From Ursus arctos (taxonomy: Eukaryota; Chordata; Mammalia; Carnivora; Ursidae), in contig NW_026622808.1 in the NCBI RefSeq assembly GCF_023065955.2, positions 47,690,475-47,754,474 on the forward strand: DNA of 64,000 nt, in the 5' to 3' direction. Position numbers and translations under genes: made by a program. The notes under the pieces were generated by a model, which was not told where the DNA came from, did no database searches, and was given only the letters and a program-made list of their open reading frames with translations. How positions within the stretch are numbered: the stretch's first letter is position 1; each line of letters begins with the position of its first letter. This document shows, one piece after another, positions 31,405 to 43,039 of the stretch.

Positions 31405-32685
31405 CTAGCTTATTAGATTAAGGGCTGAAAAAAAAATCAAGTTTGTTATAAAAGCCTTACATCCATTCTGTGGAAATGTAAGCACATACACAATCATATA
31501 CCGCATATCTGGATAATACTCCTGAGCTGCATTAATAGAAGGAATATAATTAATAATAGAAGGAATATACATTAAAGTTGTTCTAGTATAATTTCCTCTC
31601 TATGTAAAAGGCTATTTAGAAGAAGATAGTGTCAGTCTGTCTTCCAGGAACTTGCTATTGCTGGACCTTCTCATTCTTTTTCAATGTGAAGACTGACCTC
31701 TAGTGTTCTGTCTTTTAAGAATTAATAAATTAAGTCTGGTTCTGAGCAGTATCTCGTTGCAAGTAGAGATTTATGCACAAACTGCTCAGAGATGAATTCC
31801 ACGAGTACCTGTTAATACGCCTACCATGTGCTGATCCCTGATGCTGGAGATCTGTCTTATTCTAGAACTCCTTCACACGGTGCCAGTTTTTTCAAATAGC
31901 CTCTATTAGAGATACATTATCGGACAGAAAGAGAGTATTCTAGAATTCAGAGTGTAAAACAGGGGCTGATATCTCACTCAATCAAACCAAGAAAGAAAGG
32001 AAAACCTGTGCCATCCTGTTCATGTGTTCAAAATAGTTAAATCCTGAAATGTTTATTCTTGCAATCCATTCTGCTCAGAGATTGGTTCCCAATGAAAAGA
32101 GTTTCAAAGGTATAATTTCTAAAAGATACCAAACATTAAGGATAGTAGATGGCAGTTTTTCATGAGAATGATATAATGAGATTTTTCAACCTTTTACTAG
32201 AGAAAATTGCCAACCTTCACAGAAGGAGACTGGCACGCGAAACCTCTGTGTGCCCACTGACCAGCTCAGCCCTTGTGGACATTCTACCAAACAAATTTCA
32301 ACTGGCCATCCCCCTTCCACTCCAAACCCCTTCATTTCAAGTGACATTTTAATCAGTTTAATTAACTGCCATATTTTGAACATCAGAATCCATGTTTCAG
32401 TGCTTAAAAACCTCCTGGAAACACTATCTGATATTCTGAACTCTATTTGCCCGAGGGAAGAAACATGAAGTTAAAGCAGATTTAAGGGCAGTAAAAGTAA
32501 GGTGCTATAAAGGTGATATGAAAGTTAGCTTTTAGGTAACGATTAACTATTACTCAGACAAAAAAAAAAGTCATCAAAAGACAGAAATAAAGAGAAGCAG
32601 ACAGCAAGAGGGAAAGAGGGAGAAGGAAGAGAAAAAAAAGAAGGAACGAAAGGGGGGCTTAAGAATGAACAGAAAAATGTCATTC
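31405..32685. other. Unassigned DNA with purine-rich end
   Basis: No gene is recognised. A near-duplicate of TAATAGAAGGAATATA occurs twice near 31530-31570. Positions 32556-32658 are strongly A/G-rich. Confidence 0.45.
32556..32658 (+). repeat. GA-rich low-complexity DNA
   Basis: Mostly A and G on the plus strand with short GGGAAAGAGGGAGAAGG blocks. Confidence 0.8.
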
Positions 32686-32689
32686 TTGC

Positions 32690-33385
32690 GGCCACCTCCT
32701 CCAAGAAGCTTTCTCTAACGGTTGGAATTAACTACCATTTCCTCAGCTTGCTTTTTATTATTCTATTTTGCTTTGTTTTAAATAAAATGCTGCCAAGATC
32801 TGTTTTCTCCAGAAAACATTTAGCTATGTATTTGTTGAGGGCTAGAATTATGTCTTCCTCTCTGTGTATTACCTTCTCTTCCCTGAATCATTCCAACAGT
32901 CTTCAAAGACTCCCCGAGTCTGTTCTTGGCCTTTACTATTTCTCAGATAGCAGTCAGAGGGATCCCGTTAAAACCTGACTTGGGTCACATCACTCCATTT
33001 TTCAAACCCCTATAAAGACTTGCCATTTCACTCAGAGAGAAGCTGAAGTCTTACAAGGGCCTCAAGCAGTCCAGGCACCCTCTGCCTCAGAGCCTTTGCA
33101 CAGCTTGTTTTCCCTGTCAGGAACATTCTTCCCCCAAATGTCTCCCTAATTCACTCACTGTTTTCAAGTTCTTGCTCAAATATTACCTTTCACTTCCTCG
33201 CTCCAGCACATCTTACCCTACCCATACTGTACCCTCTTTTTCTCCAAAGCACGTATCACCAAATGAGTCTGTCTGCCCCATTGGGACATAGGCTCCATGT
33301 ACAGAATGTGTCTCCATGGCCTTGCTGAGAGCTTGTCCCCGAGTAGATACTCTCAAAGTATTCATGGGACAAATAATGAATGTAT
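32690..33385 (+). mobile_element. L2 LINE, two adjoining segments
   Basis: 32690-32860 shows TCCAAGAAGCTTTCTCTAAC and GGCTAGAATTATGTCTTCCT. Then 32860-33385 restarts earlier in L2 and is well ordered: CAGTCAGAGGGATCCCGTTA, GGGTCACATCACTCCATTTT, CAGAGCCTTTGCACAGCTTG, GAACATTCTTCCCCCAAATG, GTATCACCAAATGAGTCTGT. Order suggests two L2 copies head to tail. Confidence 0.8.
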
Positions 33386-35044
33386 CATGTCCTGCATGGT
33401 ATGTTGTAAACAGGAGGCACCCTTAATAAATGAGCCAATGAATGGATTCTGACCCAAATTTGTTCTGAATAACCAAACTGCCTGAGGGAACAGGGGAGAA
33501 ACACTCGAAAAGTTAGGGCAATTGAGAGTAAATTTTATAACAAAGGACAAGGTAGTGGTTCTATTAACTTTGAAAAATGTAGCTGTGAGCCTAGAGTATG
33601 AGTTCTAGAAATCAAGTGGCATGTTCTGCCCAATTCTGTTTCAGCACCCACTTGTCATCGTGAAAGTTGCATGCTAAGTTTTTTCTCCCTCCTTTGGCTC
33701 TGGTGCAAATCTTTTGAAAAGAGAAGTTAGTAACCCCCACCTACCCCAAGACTGGCATACCCGAAATTGGGTATTTCAAAGCAAGCTTCTCTCCTACTAA
33801 ACGTATTGTTTAATTGTTTCTCATGTTAAATGGCAACATACACCCTTTTGAGAAGGAAAAAGAAAAGTTTTCATCCTGGTCACCCTGCAGCAATATCCTT
33901 GGGAACAAAATAAATGCAGAAATATCAAGGGAAAAGCACAAAGGCTCTTCTTAAGTGGGTGGTCAATATCACTTTAATTCTTCATTGTAATCCTCACAAA
34001 CCCAAAGCCCTGTGAACTATTAAATTACTATGGGGATTTCCTCTGGGCTCCTTGCCCCAGCTGGTCTCAGGATGTTCTGGGCAACAGGCAGCTTGGGTAA
34101 TACTCTCTGAACACCTGTCACCTGCTTCATACAATAATCTAAATAGAATGTGAATACAAAAGGCCTATTATCAATTATGCAATGATCGGTTTGGCTCAGA
34201 CTGCACGTCGGTGTGGCCTCGTTCAGAGCATGTTGAACCTCAGCAGGCGCATCAAAACCCATGAAACAAGCAAGGGCATGAAGAGGCGGTTGCTAACTCT
34301 ACTCCCAGTTAAATGAGTCTGGGCATATGGAGGTGATCAGTGGGTAGAGGCAGATGTCTGTGTAAGGCTAAAGGCAGGGACTGGGCAAGACCTGTTATCT
34401 AAGCTCTGAAATTGTGTGTGTGTGTGTGTGTGTGTATTTTGTATCTTTTTCCACTGTTGTTACACCAAATGATAGTCAGATTCTGAGTACGGAAACTCTG
34501 GCTTCTTACCTTCGCTACCACCTTTACTTAATGCCTGGCAAGTTCAAGGTAACCAGCCATCCCATTGCACAGGAATGAGAAGGCATGGCACTTGCAGTGC
34601 TCGAACTGGGAAAATCCTGGGTAAACTCGGAAGAGTGGGTCACCTCTGCCCTAAGTGCTCCGTATTTGTTCACATGGAGTCTATTTTCCATTCACCAGGA
34701 TATACGCGTGATTCCAAGAGGTATTAAAATCAGTATTAAGGCTATTTGGAAAGCAAGACCACAGAAGGGATAAATGGAAGCCAGTGGTATAGCAGGGGCA
34801 GAGGAAGTAGCAGGAGCTCCTTCAGAAACAGATGGTAACGGAGAGCACTGTCTGTAGAGAAATTTTAAAGAAATGATAAAACTGACTAGTAGTCAGCCTG
34901 TTTTTCATTATCAGCCTGCACCAGCAATTCTAAACGAAGTCAGTGATAAAAGGCTCTTCCTGGTTGGGGCAGATACCCCCACTGCACTTCCCACTCCTGG
35001 GTATGCCCCTGGATGGAGCAGAATATAATCCATTATCTGTAAAT
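33386..35044. other. Unassigned DNA, 1.65 kb
   Basis: No gene or named repeat is recognised apart from a (TG)n at 34413-34435. Reverse frame 34020-34262 (80 codons) lacks features. Confidence 0.45.
34413..34435 (+). repeat. (TG)n microsatellite
   Basis: Eleven perfect TG units. Confidence 0.95.
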
Positions 35045-35270
35045 GTCCTTTTTTATTGAGAGCTTGCTATGGTTATGTTGAGCCCTTTATATGTTTTTCT
35101 CATTTAATCATCTCACCAATTTATAGGAAAGACACTTTAGCCCTTTTGCATATGCATTTAGCGCTAAGAATTTCCGAATCTCTTGTTTAAGGCCACACTC
35201 ACAGTCAGCTGACAATCTGAATCCCAGCCTCTCTGAGGCCGAAGATAGTGCATCTCAACCCAGGTGCTCT
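35045..35270 (-). mobile_element. MIR, reverse, nearly complete
   Basis: CTCATTTAATCATCTCACCA, CTTGTTTAAGGCCACACTCA, CTGACAATCTGAATCCCAGC, AACCCAGGTGCTCTGTTGCC follow reversed MIR order. Confidence 0.75.
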
Positions 35271-35374
35271 GTTGCCTTTGCCCCTACGTGAGGACAAATC
35301 TGAAAGCTGACTCCATAATGGGCACACTGAAGTGGTGGGCAGGGTGGAGGGGCTCTGGTGATTCTGAGACGAGG

Positions 35375-35425
35375 GGTTTAATAAATATTTGTTGGATAAC
35401 TGAGTGAATGAATGAATACATTGAG
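35375..35425 (+). repeat. L2 tail scrap
   Basis: TTTAATAAATATTTGTTGGA plus GTGAATGAATGAATA is the typical L2 3' terminus. Confidence 0.55.
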
Positions 35426-35669
35426 TGAAAACTGGTGTCTTCATAGAGTTACTAGAATCCAGGGAGCTTTGTGTTCAAGCAGGACAGAATTTTTTAAAAA
35501 TTCTTCCATCACTTGGGGCTTGCCAGAGTCTTAAGAATTTAGAACACTGAAGACTGACCTGGTCCCTGTCCCTGTCCTTTTCCTTTTGGGGGAGATGCTT
35601 ACACCAATGGATACCAAGTGTTCGTAGATGAGCTGCACCATGAAACACTAATGTCATTGAAAGATTCTT

Positions 35670-35870
35670 TTTTTTTTTTTTAAAGATTTTATTTATTTAT
35701 TTAGAGCGCCAGTCGGGGGAGGGGCAGAGGGAGAGGGGAAAAGAATTTCAAGCGGATGGCACTCTGAGCGCAGAGTCCAACATAGGGCTTGATCTCACCA
35801 CCCTGAGATCATGACCTGAGCCAAAATCGAGAGTTGGGTGCTTAACTGACTGTGCCACGCAGGTGCCCCA
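35670..35870 (-). mobile_element. Can-SINE, reverse
   Basis: Reads TTTAAAGATTTTATTTATTT, GGGGGAGGGGCAGAGGGAGA, CACCCTGAGATCATGACCTG, GTGCCACGCAGGTGCCCC. Short TSD: AGATTCTT (35662) and GGATTCTT (35871). Confidence 0.94.
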
Positions 35871-36079
35871 GGATTCTTCCAAGATTAGTCTATTTCAGCT
35901 TATAAGCTGTGGAAAATGGAGGAGCCAGAACTGAGATAGATTCTCCAGGTCTGATGTAGGCACTGAGGCTATTATTAATGGGGTTCCCAAGAAGTCCCAC
36001 TGCCTGTGAATCTGACCTTGGTGTGTAACGAGGGTGTTGCTCCCCACTCTTCCTGGGACAGTCTAATTTGGAGGCTTTT

Positions 36080-36250
36080 CCATGATTTTAGGGATGGGCT
36101 TTAAGCTAGAGGTTGCATGCGAATGTTCTATGGCCTACATCTGATCAGTGTGCGTGTTTGGTTTGGCCTGTAGGATTCCCCAATTTTTTTAAGTTGATAC
36201 TTTAAAGAATAGGAAGACTTTGTATAAAAACTTGGATCTCTGGCTTCTCC
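36080..36250 (-). mobile_element. hAT/MER-type relic, reverse
   Basis: GGTTTGGCCTGTAGGATTCC and TATAAAAACTTGGATCTCTG recall the reverse of the element at 10335-10470 and its left flank. Weak. Confidence 0.35.
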
Positions 36251-36429
36251 TCAAACATTAGAAAAGCTAGCTATACACCGGCTCAGCAGCGCTGGCTGAC
36301 TAGTCCTGGCTGACTCAACAAGGCACGGGTCAACGAGTCCCACTGGAGTCTATCATTGACTCAACTCACTTCATTCATTTATGTCACCTGTCTGCTCCCT
36401 GCATGAAGCTTATGGTCCTTGCTCTGGGT

Positions 36430-36830
36430 CTACATTGGCCAATACAGTAGCCACTAACGACATGTGGCTAAAAAGTTTGTGTTTAAATTAATTAACATTA
36501 ATAAGATTCAAAATTTAGGGGCGCCTGGGTGGCTCAGTGGGTTAAGCAGCTGCCTTCAGCTCAGGTCATGATCTCAGATCCTGGGATTGAGCCCTGAGCA
36601 GGGAGCCTGCTTCTCCCTCTCCCACTCCTCCTGCAAGTAAATAAATAAAATCTTTAAAAAAAAATTTTTTTTTAAAGATTTAAAATTTAGCTTCTCAGTT
36701 GCACTAGCCATATTTCAGGTGTCTCCTAGCCACATGTTAGTGACTGTCGTATTGGGCAAGACAGATCAGAACATTTCCATCACCAAATGGAGTCTCTTGG
36801 GCAGTGCCGTTGTAGACACGAACTATTTCA
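36430..36830. mobile_element. Palindromic DNA transposon relic, SINE-interrupted
   Basis: The left arm GGCCAATACAGTAGCCACTA, ACGACATGTGGCTAAAA and the right arm TAGCCACATGTTAGTGACTG, TCGTATTGGGCAA are inverted repeats of each other. They resemble the ends of a non-autonomous hAT element of the MER group ('TCCAATAG...ATGTGGCTA'). A SINE sits between them. Confidence 0.6.
36519..36676 (+). mobile_element. Can-SINE, internally shortened, 14-bp TSD
   Basis: GGGCGCCTGGGTGGCTCAGT, GTCATGATCTCAGATCCTGG, a shortened CT body, AAATAAATAAAATCTTT and A/T tail. TSD GATTYAAAATTTAG at 36505-36518 and 36677-36690 (one mismatch). Confidence 0.95.
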
Positions 36831-36934
36831 AAGTCATGGCTGGCACCGCTAACCCCCAGCCAATGGGTTTTACCCTGAAAATCCTATTATAGCAAGAGCA
36901 GAGAAGGGAGAAGGAGAAAAAGGAGGAGGAAGAA

Positions 36935-37165
36935 TCATTTGTAGAGTACTTACTCTCTGTCAAGCACTGTAATAAGAACATTCCACAAATTATCTAAATT
37001 AATTGCTTACACAGTCCGATGAGATCAGGGAGATAACTCCTCCTCATTCTAAAAACGAAGAAACACAGGCTTAAAAGTTAATTACACTGCTTAGGCTCCC
37101 ATCATCAATACACGGTAGTCTAGGATTTAAATCAAGGTCTGTGTGGTCCTGGAACTCATGTTCCT
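36935..37165 (-). mobile_element. MIR, reverse
   Basis: GAGTACTTACTCTCTGTCAA, ACAGTCCGATGAGATCAGGG, GGTAGTCTAGGATTTAAATC and GTGTGGTCCTGGAACTCATG follow reversed MIR order. Confidence 0.7.
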
Positions 37166-37394
37166 CACAATCGTTCAATAAAGCTGAGTCTGTAGAAATG
37201 AATCCATAGCCCCATTAACACTGAGCCCACTGGAAAGCCAGAGGGGAGGGATGTGGTGTCCTTGGTCCACTGGGGTCTGCCTGGAGGTTGCATCAAAGTT
37301 ATACAATTAGATAACTTATATTCTTGGCCTATCCTAATGGCCATTTCAGTGAAAAAACAGGAAATTGTCTATTTTCATGACAATTATTGTTTTC

Positions 37395-37768
37395 ATTTTT
37401 TCTTAAGTTTAAATTCGATTAGCCAACGTATAGTACACATTAGTTTTTGATATAATGTTCAAAGATTCATTAGTTGCGTATAACACCCAGTGCTCATCAC
37501 ATCACACACCCTCCTGAATGCCCATCACCCAGTTACCCCATTCCCCCACCAACCTCTCTATCCACAACCCTCAGTTTGTTTCCTGGAGTCCAGAGTCTCT
37601 CATGGTTTGTCTCCCTCTCTGATTTCTCCCCATTCAGTTTTCCCTCCCTTCCTCTGTTGTTCTCTGCACTATTCCTTATGTTCCACATATAAGGGAAACC
37701 ATATGAGAATTATATTTCTCTGATTGACTTATTTCACTTAGCATAACACCCTCCAGTTCCATTCATTT
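37395..37768 (-). mobile_element. Carnivore L1 3' UTR, reverse
   Basis: TTAAATTCGATTAGCCAACG, ATAACACCCAGTGCTCATCA, TCTCATGGTTTGTCTCCCTC, GATTGACTTATTTCACTTAG: same 3' UTR family as 28407-28800 and, in the other strand, 43040-43716. Confidence 0.92.
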
Positions 37769-37972
37769 ATTTTATTTTTAGAGAAAGAGAGAATGAGTGT
37801 GTGAGCGGGAAAGGGCAGAGGGAGAGGGAAAGAGAGAGAATACCAAGCCGGCCTCCTGCTGAGCACAGAGACTCACACAGGCCTGAGAACAGGAGATCAG
37901 GAGATCACGAGATCACAACTTGAGCCGCTATCAGGAGTCTGACGTCCAACTGACTGAGCCACCCAGGTGCCC
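37769..37972 (-). mobile_element. Can-SINE, reverse, abutting L1
   Basis: ATTTTTAGAGAAAGAGAGAA, GGAGATCACGAGATCACAAC, GACTGAGCCACCCAGGTGCC. A clear TSD is not seen; the L1 does not obviously resume after it. Confidence 0.9.
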
Positions 37973-39290
37973 TTATTTCTTTCTTTTCTGTAGCTGTTAC
38001 ATTGTTGCCTCTTCTCCTTGACTGAGAACTCACAGCTGCCAATTACAAGTTGATTTTAAATACTGGTAGCTATTCCATGTATCCATCAAGAAGAGAATTT
38101 ATCTTGACAGTCAAATGAAATGATATCTTTTCCTTTTTAAGGGGGTTTATTGTTAAGTGTGTTGTTCCATTCTTTTTTAGAAGTGTCATTTTCACAGACT
38201 GCATTTATTTAATAACATTGTATGCCCAGAATGGAAAAAAGAAAAACACTTCAGCTTTTGTCTATTGTATGGTAACAGAAATCCCTGATCCTTTGGAAAG
38301 AGGGGGGTGTTAGACTAATTAATTTCATCATGGGTAAGACTTTTGATACTGTTTTCATGTCTCCTGGCAAAATAACTACGTTCCAGGTGCACAAACATGT
38401 TTCTGTTGCTTCTGTGTATGTGTTACAAATTCTTCTTGATGATTCTCTTTTTCCTGCTTTATTTGTAACCTTTTACTATCCCATGGTTCTTTCTTCACTG
38501 ACATTGTTTCCCATTTGCATGCTTCTAAATTATAATTTCTCTTTAAAGAATTCAACACATAAAATTACATCAAGAGTTACCATTAGCTGAAGAAGAGTGA
38601 AACAATTTTAATCAGGTAGAATTATTTTTAAATGTAAAGGGGATATATTCATTTGGCTGGTGTCAACCTTTTTCTATGTTCTGTATTTGAAATTATTTTG
38701 TAGTTTCCTCAACTATAAACATTTATCAGAAACATTTTTAGGACAGGATTCGCTTTGCCAGAGCACATAATTATCATCAGCTTTGCTTGCCAATAAAGAA
38801 GAATGCTTTCATCTGGATGAATGTATGCTTAGGATGTGGACGGTAAGTTCTTTTTTTGCAGGAGATATTCATCTATAGCCTAGAGGCTGGGGGAAATCTT
38901 TTTTAAAAAGTAGACAGAGAATTTGATTCATAAAATTTCCCATTTCAGTTATAACCAACATGATGCTGGTTCTCCTACAAATGCAGTGACTGACATTGGT
39001 GATATTTTCTTTCTTTCTTTCCTTTTTTTTTTTTTTTTTTGATGGAGTTTAAAAATATCTCTGCTTTATCATCCAGACTCATATTTGCCAACCAAATCTC
39101 CCACCAGTTTAGGTAGCATTTTCTTAGAAGGAAAATACAGGAAAAACAACAACAATAACAACAACAATAGATGTTAATACTAAAATCTGAGAGGAAAATA
39201 ATTTTTCAATGCAAATATACCCCCACTTAGATGTTGGGCTGAAGAATTTATTTGCTCTTTTAATTGGCATTTGCCAAGTGCCCATGATGT
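37973..39290. other. Unassigned DNA
   Basis: About 1.3 kb without a recognised gene. A donor-like GGACGGTAAGTTC occurs near 38838-38850 and a CT/T-rich run is at 39008-39041. Confidence 0.45.
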
Positions 39291-39294
39291 GGTC

Positions 39295-39455
39295 CTCAGC
39301 GTGCTCTGTGGCTCTGCTTATCAAAGTTAATGTGCATATGAATCATGGTGAACACTGTTCTCGTGCAGATTCTGGTTCTGTGGATCTTGGAGATTCTCCA
39401 TTTCTAATAAGCTCCCAGGTGAAGCCAATGCTGCTGGCCTAGGAATCATACACTA
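39295..39455 (+). mobile_element. MER20-like hAT relic
   Basis: GATTCTCCATTTCTAATAAG and CTCCCAGGTGAAGCCAATGC, TGCTGGCCTAGGAATCATAC match the 3' half of this non-autonomous hAT group. Confidence 0.55.
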
Positions 39456-40053
39456 CACAGCAAAATTCTTGGCATCAAAATAGAAATGAACAAAATAAAG
39501 CCCCACAATGGGCTCTTTAACAAATGGAAGAGAGCTGGGTAACTGAAGACTTAAAGAAGAGTGGGAAGGTTCTGCTCCTGGTAATGGAGATACTATCAAC
39601 TTGGGGCAAACCAAAGAAAACTAACATCGAAAGGCATAGGAGAACAACCAGAGAAAAACAGATCCTGTAGGGGAGGTGATGGGACAAAAGAAAAAAGGAG
39701 GGACACGTGGTCAGTTTTCCACTTTTTTTGATGGCTTTAGCCAGAGGGCAGTCCCAACTCTGCCGTGTGGGTGGACTCCAACTCAGAAAGAAAATCCTGC
39801 AATGTACTGGCTTAAAAATCAGATGTCAGAGTTCAGGTTACATACAGGAGCTGGAAAGTGAGGGAAGAGACAGCAAAGGAAGAAAAGGGAAGGAAGATAA
39901 AGAAAGGAGAGAGATACAGAGAGGGAGTTCCAAATTTGGTGTGTAAACTCTGTCCCAATCTGTGGCTAACCTCCAAGTCACCTATGCATGAAGAAGGCTC
40001 CAGCAATTCAGCAAAGGCTAAGAGAACTGCAAGGATTGCAGTTGCTCTGATAG

Positions 40054-40088
<35 letters not shown>

Positions 40089-40149
40089 GTTTGCAGTTTG
40101 AGTTCAGCAAAGTTCATTTCCTGTTTACAAAAATAATTAGTATTTTTCA
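39456..40149. other. Unassigned DNA with purine-rich segment and poly-G
   Basis: May be the 5' continuation of the old L1 that follows, but similarity is too weak to claim. Positions 39855-39935 are A/G-rich. Confidence 0.35.
40055..40087 (+). repeat. Poly-G homopolymer, 33 bases
   Basis: Thirty-three consecutive G residues follow GATAGC and precede AGTTTGC. It is the longest homopolymer of any base in the window. Confidence 0.97.
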
Positions 40150-40860
40150 AAGGAACCTGACAGAATCCAGAGACGCTTTAATGTATTATCCTCAATACCT
40201 AGGATACAATCCAGATATTTCTTAAAACGTGAAGAGATAGGAAAATGTGACCTATATTCAAGAAAAAAGACTGTCAAGACCAAACTTGAGATGAACGAGG
40301 TACTGGAAACAGCAGGATGAATATTTTAAAGCATCTCCTCTAAGTTTGTTTGAGGACACAAAGGAATATATGCTAAGATAAAAAAAAAAAAAAAAGATAG
40401 GAATCACAGCAGCAAAATAATTTTAAAAAACTCTTAAAAAAGACCCAATGGAAATTCTAGAACTAAACAATATGGTATCTAAAAAATAGAAAATTCATTG
40501 GATGGTCCTAACAGCAGATTGAAGATGACAGAACAGCCAGCCAATGTGAAGACAGACAGTATCCAATCTAAGAACTTTAAAAAGTGGGCAGACTCTCAGG
40601 ATTCTGTAGGACAATAGCTAAAGAAATTACATGTTTAGAATTGGAATCCCAGAAGGAGAGGAGTAAGAGAATAAAACAGGGGAAAAAAACAAAAAAAAAA
40701 AAAACCATCTGAAGAAATAATGACCCAACACTTTGTAAGTTTGGTCAAAGACACATATTCTTCATGAAGTCAGCTCCAAGGAACATAAATACAAGACAAC
40801 CACACTTAGGCCCGCCATAGTCAAACTGCTAGTTATAATGGGAGACAGCATTCCTAGCAC
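40150..40860 (+). mobile_element. Old L1 5' region / ORF1 side
   Basis: GGAACCTGACAGAATCCAGA, CAATCCAGATATTTCTTAAA, GAAAATGTGACCTATATTCA, then AATTGGAATCCCAGAAGGAG and CATAGTCAAACTGCTAG are the 5' half of an old L1M-type element. It is homologous to 56350-56600 and 59950-60520. No ORF1 frame survives. Confidence 0.75.
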
Positions 40861-40965
40861 CTGGAAGTACAGACTCTGAGTCAGAGAGGCTTGCCCTGAA
40901 GCCTGCATCTGCTGTTTAATGTCCATGTGAACTTGGGCAGATGACTCTAAGTACTGAGCAGATTT
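40855..40965 (+). mobile_element. MIR fragment
   Basis: ACTCTGAGTCAGAGAGGCTT, GCCCTGAAGCCTGCATCTGC and GTGAACTTGGGCAGATGACT match MIR. Confidence 0.55.
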
Positions 40966-40984
40966 TTGGCTCATAGAGTACTTA

Positions 40985-41255
40985 AGAAGTTAAGAATCAA
41001 CTGCACTGCTGGGAGGAGTACAAACTGGTGCAGCCACTATGGAAAACAGTATAAAGTTTCATCAAAAAATGAAAGAATCACCACAGGATTCAGTAATTCC
41101 ACTAATGGGTATTTACCCAAAGTAAATGAATACAACAATTCAAAAAGATATACGCATTCCTGTTTACTGTATCATTATTTACAATAGCCACAATATGGAA
41201 GCAACCCAAGTGTTTATCCATAGAACAATGGATAAAAAAGATGTGATATATATTT

Positions 41256-41301
<46 letters not shown>

Positions 41302-41643
41302 AGGAATATTACTCAATCATGAAAAGGAATGACAATAGGGTTGGACTAGAGAGTGAATAAGTCAAACAGAGTATGGCAAAACCACATGATTTCACTCAAG
41401 TGTGAAAGTTAAGAAACAAAACAAAGAAGCAAAAAGAAAAAAAAGACAACCCATCTCTTAAAGACAAGAGAACAAACTGGTGGTTGCCAGATGGGAGGTG
41501 GATGGGGGGATGGGTGAAATAGGTGAAGGGGATTAAGAGTACATTTATCACGATGAGCACTGAGTAATGTACAGAATTGTTGAATCATTATATTGTACAC
41601 CTGAAACTAAGATAACACTGTATGTTAATTATATTTCAATTAG
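40985..41643 (+). mobile_element. L1 3' end (ORF2 tail + 3' UTR)
   Basis: AAACTGGTGCAGCCACTATG, CAATAGCCACAATATGGAAG and AACTGGTGGTTGCCAGATGG lead to the terminus TTGTACACCTGAAACTAAGA and TATGTTAATTATATTTCAAT. A (CA)n expanded at 41258-41299. Confidence 0.92.
41258..41299 (+). repeat. (CA)n microsatellite in L1
   Basis: About 21 perfect CA units. Confidence 0.97.
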
Positions 41644-42339
41644 AAAAGAGAAACAACCAATAGAAGGATGTGGAAGAGAGAATGGGACTTTGGGATTAAA
41701 AATAAAAGATAGAAATCAGGGAGAGATTGGTTAAACTATACTTGCTGCTAACTCTGGATGCAAAGACTGACCCAACATATATTTATTGACCAAGTACTGG
41801 TAGGTTCTCTCCTGCCTAAATTGGGGTAAGTTACCCCGTGGGCAATTGAAGATCACCAGGGACAAGTGGCTCCATGAAAGTGACATTATTTCATAATGTA
41901 TGTTCTCTCACACTGACATGACTTGCAAAGATCTTCTCTATTTGTGATGTAGTGAAACAAAAGTGAAGTGATGATATTCCTGAAACAGTAATTGATGGTT
42001 TCCCCCTAGCCTTTCCTGCTTTGTTTTGTCCTTGCTTTCTTTCATCTGTCAAGTTGCAGTGAGGCCACCTGGGGCTCACTGGTGCAGGGAAGGGACATGT
42101 TCTCTGGAAGGCAGAGAAAAAAGTGGTTCCTTCCAGGTTTTGAGATTTAAAAGGCGGGGTCTTGAGGGAAGGGGCAACAATTCAGGGCCTAGTCCACAGA
42201 TTTGGGAGACCACATGATCATATAAGGGCAAGAGTTTTAAACCTTCAGTCTATAAAATAATTTTGTGCTAATGTGAAAAAGACTTTGAAGGGGTAAAAAT
42301 GAAATCTTGGAAATGGCAGGTCTTGGCATGTCCTATCAT
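41644..42339. other. Unassigned DNA
   Basis: No gene or repeat recognised in about 700 bp. Confidence 0.45.
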
Positions 42340-43023
42340 CTCCATTGTTATCACCTTAAATCTGAGCAATCATAATGGCTTGCTTAAATTATTGTGATAG
42401 CTTTTCCCAACAGGGGTACCTGCTTCTTCTCTTACCCATCATCTACCCCAGGCCAATCTACCTTCAGCCGAACAAAGTGTTTCCTGTTGTAACCTATGCC
42501 CGATCAGGCCAATTTCTCTGGTCACAACCCTGCAAAGGCTCCCCATGATACTCTCTGTCAAAGCCACAAAGACCTTTGCAAGGATTACAAGACTCTACAC
42601 ACATATCCCAACCCCCTTCTGAGGACACTCCTTTCTATTTACACTAGCCTTCCTCTTGTTGCTTGACTAGGTCAGCATACTACTGTCTTCAGTACACTGG
42701 AATATTCTTCTCCCTGGTAACTACATCGCTCACCTCCTTCAGGTTCTTACTCAGATATCACATCCTCAATAGGTCTTCCTTGAGACCCTGCATTCCCAGC
42801 CTATTGCTCTTACTGTGTTTTGTTCTTTTTTGATTGCACTTTTAGTATATATTTTACTATATGTTTTTAGTATATAGATAATTGACTCAGTCTTTTTTTT
42901 TTTTTTTTTGCTATTATTTGTCTGCCTGTCCTTTTAGAATGACAGAAGGGATCTTTGTCTTGTTCACTTGTGTATCTGAAGAGCCTAGCACAGTGCCTGC
43001 CATTTGATCAAAGCTCGATAAAT
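42340..43023 (+). mobile_element. L2 LINE 3' end, about 680 bp
   Basis: Among the longest L2 copies here: AACCCTGCAAAGGCTCCCCA, TACACTGGAATATTCTTCTC, AGATATCACATCCTCAATAG, TTTAGAATGACAGAAGGGAT, CTAGCACAGTGCCTGCCATT. A T18 run (42892-42909) is embedded. It ends where the next L1 inserted. Confidence 0.85.
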
Positions 43024-43039
43024 AATGAATGCAAGTGAA
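43024..43039 (+). repeat. TSD of tandem L1 insertion, left copy
   Basis: AATGAATGCAAGTGAA; identical copy at 43717-43732. Confidence 0.95.

Noticed and set aside
38838..38850. GGACGGTAAGTTC considered as a real splice donor
   Set aside because: No matching acceptor, coding exon or conserved frame could be identified nearby; donor-like octamers are common by chance.
39833..40150. Reverse frame with a polyproline run, and forward polyglycine frame
   Set aside because: Both are translations of the 33-base G run.
41102..41299. Reverse frame starting with Val-Cys repeats (a similar one at 47008-47214)
   Set aside because: Translation of the (CA)n microsatellites.
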